Assembly: GCF_016584085.1 (NCBI RefSeq)
Contig: NZ_NRSJ01000017.1
Coordinates: 1 to 64,000 of the forward strand
DNA: 64,000 nucleotides
Source of the DNA: Halochromatium glycolicum
Lineage (GTDB): Bacteria; Pseudomonadota; Gammaproteobacteria; Chromatiales; Chromatiaceae
Direction: 5' to 3'
The notes beneath the pieces are model-generated. The model was not told the origin of the DNA and searched no databases. It saw only the letters and a list, made by a program, of their open reading frames with translations. Below are positions 62,555 through 64,000 of this stretch, in pieces. The position numbers and the translations under genes were made by a program. Positions within the stretch are counted from its first letter, which is position 1. Each line of letters starts with the position of its first letter.

Positions 62555-63280
62555 ATGTTCGCACATGTGGTCCAGCATATTGCTTTTGAGCATTTGGGCA
62601 ATCTGGAGCCAGTGTTACGCAAACACGGCTACAGCATTAACACCTTTATGGCGGGCGTCGACGAACTTGGCCCAATCAGTGAAGATGATCCGGACTTGCT
62701 GATCGTCCTGGGCGGCCCGATCGGTGTCTACGAAACCGATGCCTATCCGTATCTGGAAACCGAACTGCAGCTGATCCGTGATCGCATCGCGCGAAATCGG
62801 CCTGTCCTCGGTATCTGCCTGGGCTGTCAGCTGATTGCCAGAGCGCTGGGCGCGGATGTGTATCCCGGTGGCACCAAGGAGATCGGCTGGGCGCCGTTGG
62901 AAATTCACAGCGATGTCGAGGGGAACGTCTTGGCGCCGATGCAGCAAGCGACGGATGTTCTGCATTGGCATGGAGATACGTTCGAGCTGCCGGCCGGTGC
63001 AACCCTGCTGGCGTCGTCGGCGGTCTATCCAAATCAGGCATTCCGCTATCGAGACACTGTGCTGGCGCTGCAATTCCATCTGGAGGTTGAGCCCGAGGCC
63101 TTGGAAAGCTGGTACCTCGGTCATGCACACGAGATTGGCTCGGTAGACGGGCTGACGGTTCCTAAACTACGGGAAGATGGCCAGCGCTATGGGCCGACTC
63201 TGCAAGGTCCAGCCCAGCAGGTCTGGGTGAAGTGGCTGGAGTCTCTATCCGCTCAGGATACCGTCGCGGCAGTGGCATGA
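62555..63280 (+). CDS. Class I glutamine amidotransferase (GuaA-like)
   Basis: 241 residues, only the glutaminase domain. The catalytic triad is complete: Cys 88 in GICLGCQLIARA, His 175 and Glu 177 in LQFHLEVEPE; GGPIGVYE forms the oxyanion strand. It is similar to the stand-alone GMP-synthase-like amidotransferases. AGGAG precedes the ATG. It lies between the AurF-like and rubredoxin genes, so it may supply ammonia to, or modify, the same pathway substrate; the acceptor is unknown. Confidence 0.9.
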   Translation: MFAHVVQHIAFEHLGNLEPVLRKHGYSINTFMAGVDELGPISEDDPDLLIVLGGPIGVYETDAYPYLETELQLIRDRIARNRPVLGICLGCQLIARALGADVYPGGTKEIGWAPLEIHSDVEGNVLAPMQQATDVLHWHGDTFELPAGATLLASSAVYPNQAFRYRDTVLALQFHLEVEPEALESWYLGHAHEIGSVDGLTVPKLREDGQRYGPTLQGPAQQVWVKWLESLSAQDTVAAVA

Positions 63281-63473
63281 GCTACTGAGAAGGCTCACGG
63301 CGGCTCTACCGGTGATAAGGGCGGATGGCTATCGCTCTTGTATCCTAGTGCCCAATATCGTTCTCGGCTGTCCGGGAACGGTTAAGGGTCATTTCGATCA
63401 CCGCTGGAGTCACCGTATAATCAGGCTGATTAGCCACTTGCAACATGAATAATTAATACAGAAGGGGGGGAGG

Positions 63474-64000
63474 ATGAGCTTTAAACGCTATCAGTGTTCT
63501 ACCTGCTCGCACATCTACGACGAGGCTGTGGGAGATCCGATTTTCGGAGTGGCCCCGGGGACTCGATTCGATGACCTGCCAGACGAATGGTTTTGCTCGG
63601 TGTGCGGTGACCCTCGTGAAAGTTTTGAGTTTATCGGTTTGTCCGAGCATACGCACGCCCTTGGCGAGCGCAGCAATGACCAGGAAGGCGATCCGATTGT
63701 GGTCGTTGGCGCTGGGATCGGCGGTTGGTACATCGCCGAACAACTGCGCCAGATGGGTGCCAAGAACCCGATCACCATCGTCACAAAAGATGACGGTGAC
63801 TACTACTACAAGCCGCACCTGTCGGTCTCCGTTTCCAGCAAGTCACGTGCTGATCTGATCATTGCCAAAGGGCCGGATCGCGCGCAGCTGCTGAACGTGG
63901 ACTTGCGCGCCCGTACCCAGGTGCTGGGTCTCGATCGTCAGAAAAAGCGTCTGTTAACCGACAAAGGCAAGGTCGAGTACACCAAGTTGGTGCTCGCGAC
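63474..64000 (+). CDS. Rubredoxin-FAD/NAD(P) oxidoreductase fusion, partial
   Basis: At least 175 residues; the gene runs off the end of the window. Residues 1-47 are a rubredoxin with its four Fe ligands (CSTC 8-11 and CSVC 41-44). A linker follows and then the start of a pyridine-nucleotide disulfide oxidoreductase/rubredoxin reductase (PIVVVGAGIGGWYIAEQLRQ, ITIVTKDDGDYYYKPHLSV). It would move electrons from NAD(P)H via FAD to rubredoxin, plausibly to the diiron AurF-like enzyme. ATG at 63474 after GGGGGGAGG. Confidence 0.88.
   Translation, partial: MSFKRYQCSTCSHIYDEAVGDPIFGVAPGTRFDDLPDEWFCSVCGDPRESFEFIGLSEHTHALGERSNDQEGDPIVVVGAGIGGWYIAEQLRQMGAKNPITIVTKDDGDYYYKPHLSVSVSSKSRADLIIAKGPDRAQLLNVDLRARTQVLGLDRQKKRLLTDKGKVEYTKLVLA

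Noticed and set aside
1..64000. tRNA or rRNA genes
   Set aside because: No cloverleaf-like sequence or rRNA signature was noticed on either strand; a dedicated scan was not possible.

Overview
The window looks like chromosomal DNA of a GC-rich gammaproteobacterium. The Aas-type acyl transferase, NarGHJI, CysJIH, the NorSY cluster and the small DsrC-like sulfur protein together suggest a sulfur-oxidising lineage such as a purple sulfur bacterium (Chromatiaceae); that placement is an inference from protein character, not a database match. No rRNA, tRNA, CRISPR array or complete insertion sequence was recognised. Short palindromic or MITE-like repeats and small tandem duplications are scattered between and inside genes.

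Layout. 0.1-1.3 kb: a wrecked PAS-GGDEF-EAL gene, cut at its 5' side by a dispersed repeat and at its 3' side by a three-gene minus-strand cassette (1.3-4.6 kb). That cassette encodes a HEPN-like protein, a KGGVGR-variant ParA/MinD-type ATPase and a large P-loop ATPase. 5.1-20 kb: mixed housekeeping and accessory genes (acyl-ACP/CoA synthetase-ACP-PlsC fusion, phosphoribosyltransferase, BON protein, DUF72, endonuclease I, lipoprotein, alpha/beta hydrolase, DNA polymerase IV, aldo/keto reductase, AIM24-like protein) mixed with gene remnants. 20-24 kb: moaA and an NtrB/NtrC-like sigma-54 two-component system. 24-31 kb: assimilatory sulfite/PAPS reduction (cysJ-cysI-cysH plus a DUF59-fusion gene) with a divergent cysB-like regulator.

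31-49 kb is a nitrate-respiration island. It holds narK with a small membrane-anchored protein upstream, a UspA protein, a CBS protein, a SufT-like DUF59 protein, moaD, an orphan molybdopterin oxidoreductase with a membrane partner, a TehA-like transporter, and the operon [DUF59-fusion]-narG-narH-narJ-narI. The NarI protein carries an extra membrane helix and two cytochrome c domains. Near-consensus sigma-54 promoters lie upstream of the narK unit, of the nar operon and of the aurF gene, which fits the NtrC-type activator encoded here. The DUF59-fusion protein occurs twice, once heading the nar operon and once next to the cys genes.

49-52 kb: an FKBP isomerase, paired palindromic repeats, a cysteine-free DsrC relative fused to an N-terminal beta-rich domain, and CBS proteins. 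52-59 kb: an NO-response block with SCO1, MOSC, NnrS, and a norS-norY-senC-orf1 cluster followed by nsrR, with an NsrR-like operator upstream of norS. The NorY subunit lacks the oxygen-reductase active-site tyrosine and so is read as an NO reductase. 59.6-64 kb: a lower-GC aquaporin, then an AurF-type diiron oxygenase, a class I glutamine amidotransferase and a rubredoxin-FAD oxidoreductase that runs off the end. This last group looks like an uncharacterised N-oxygenation module with its own electron supply.
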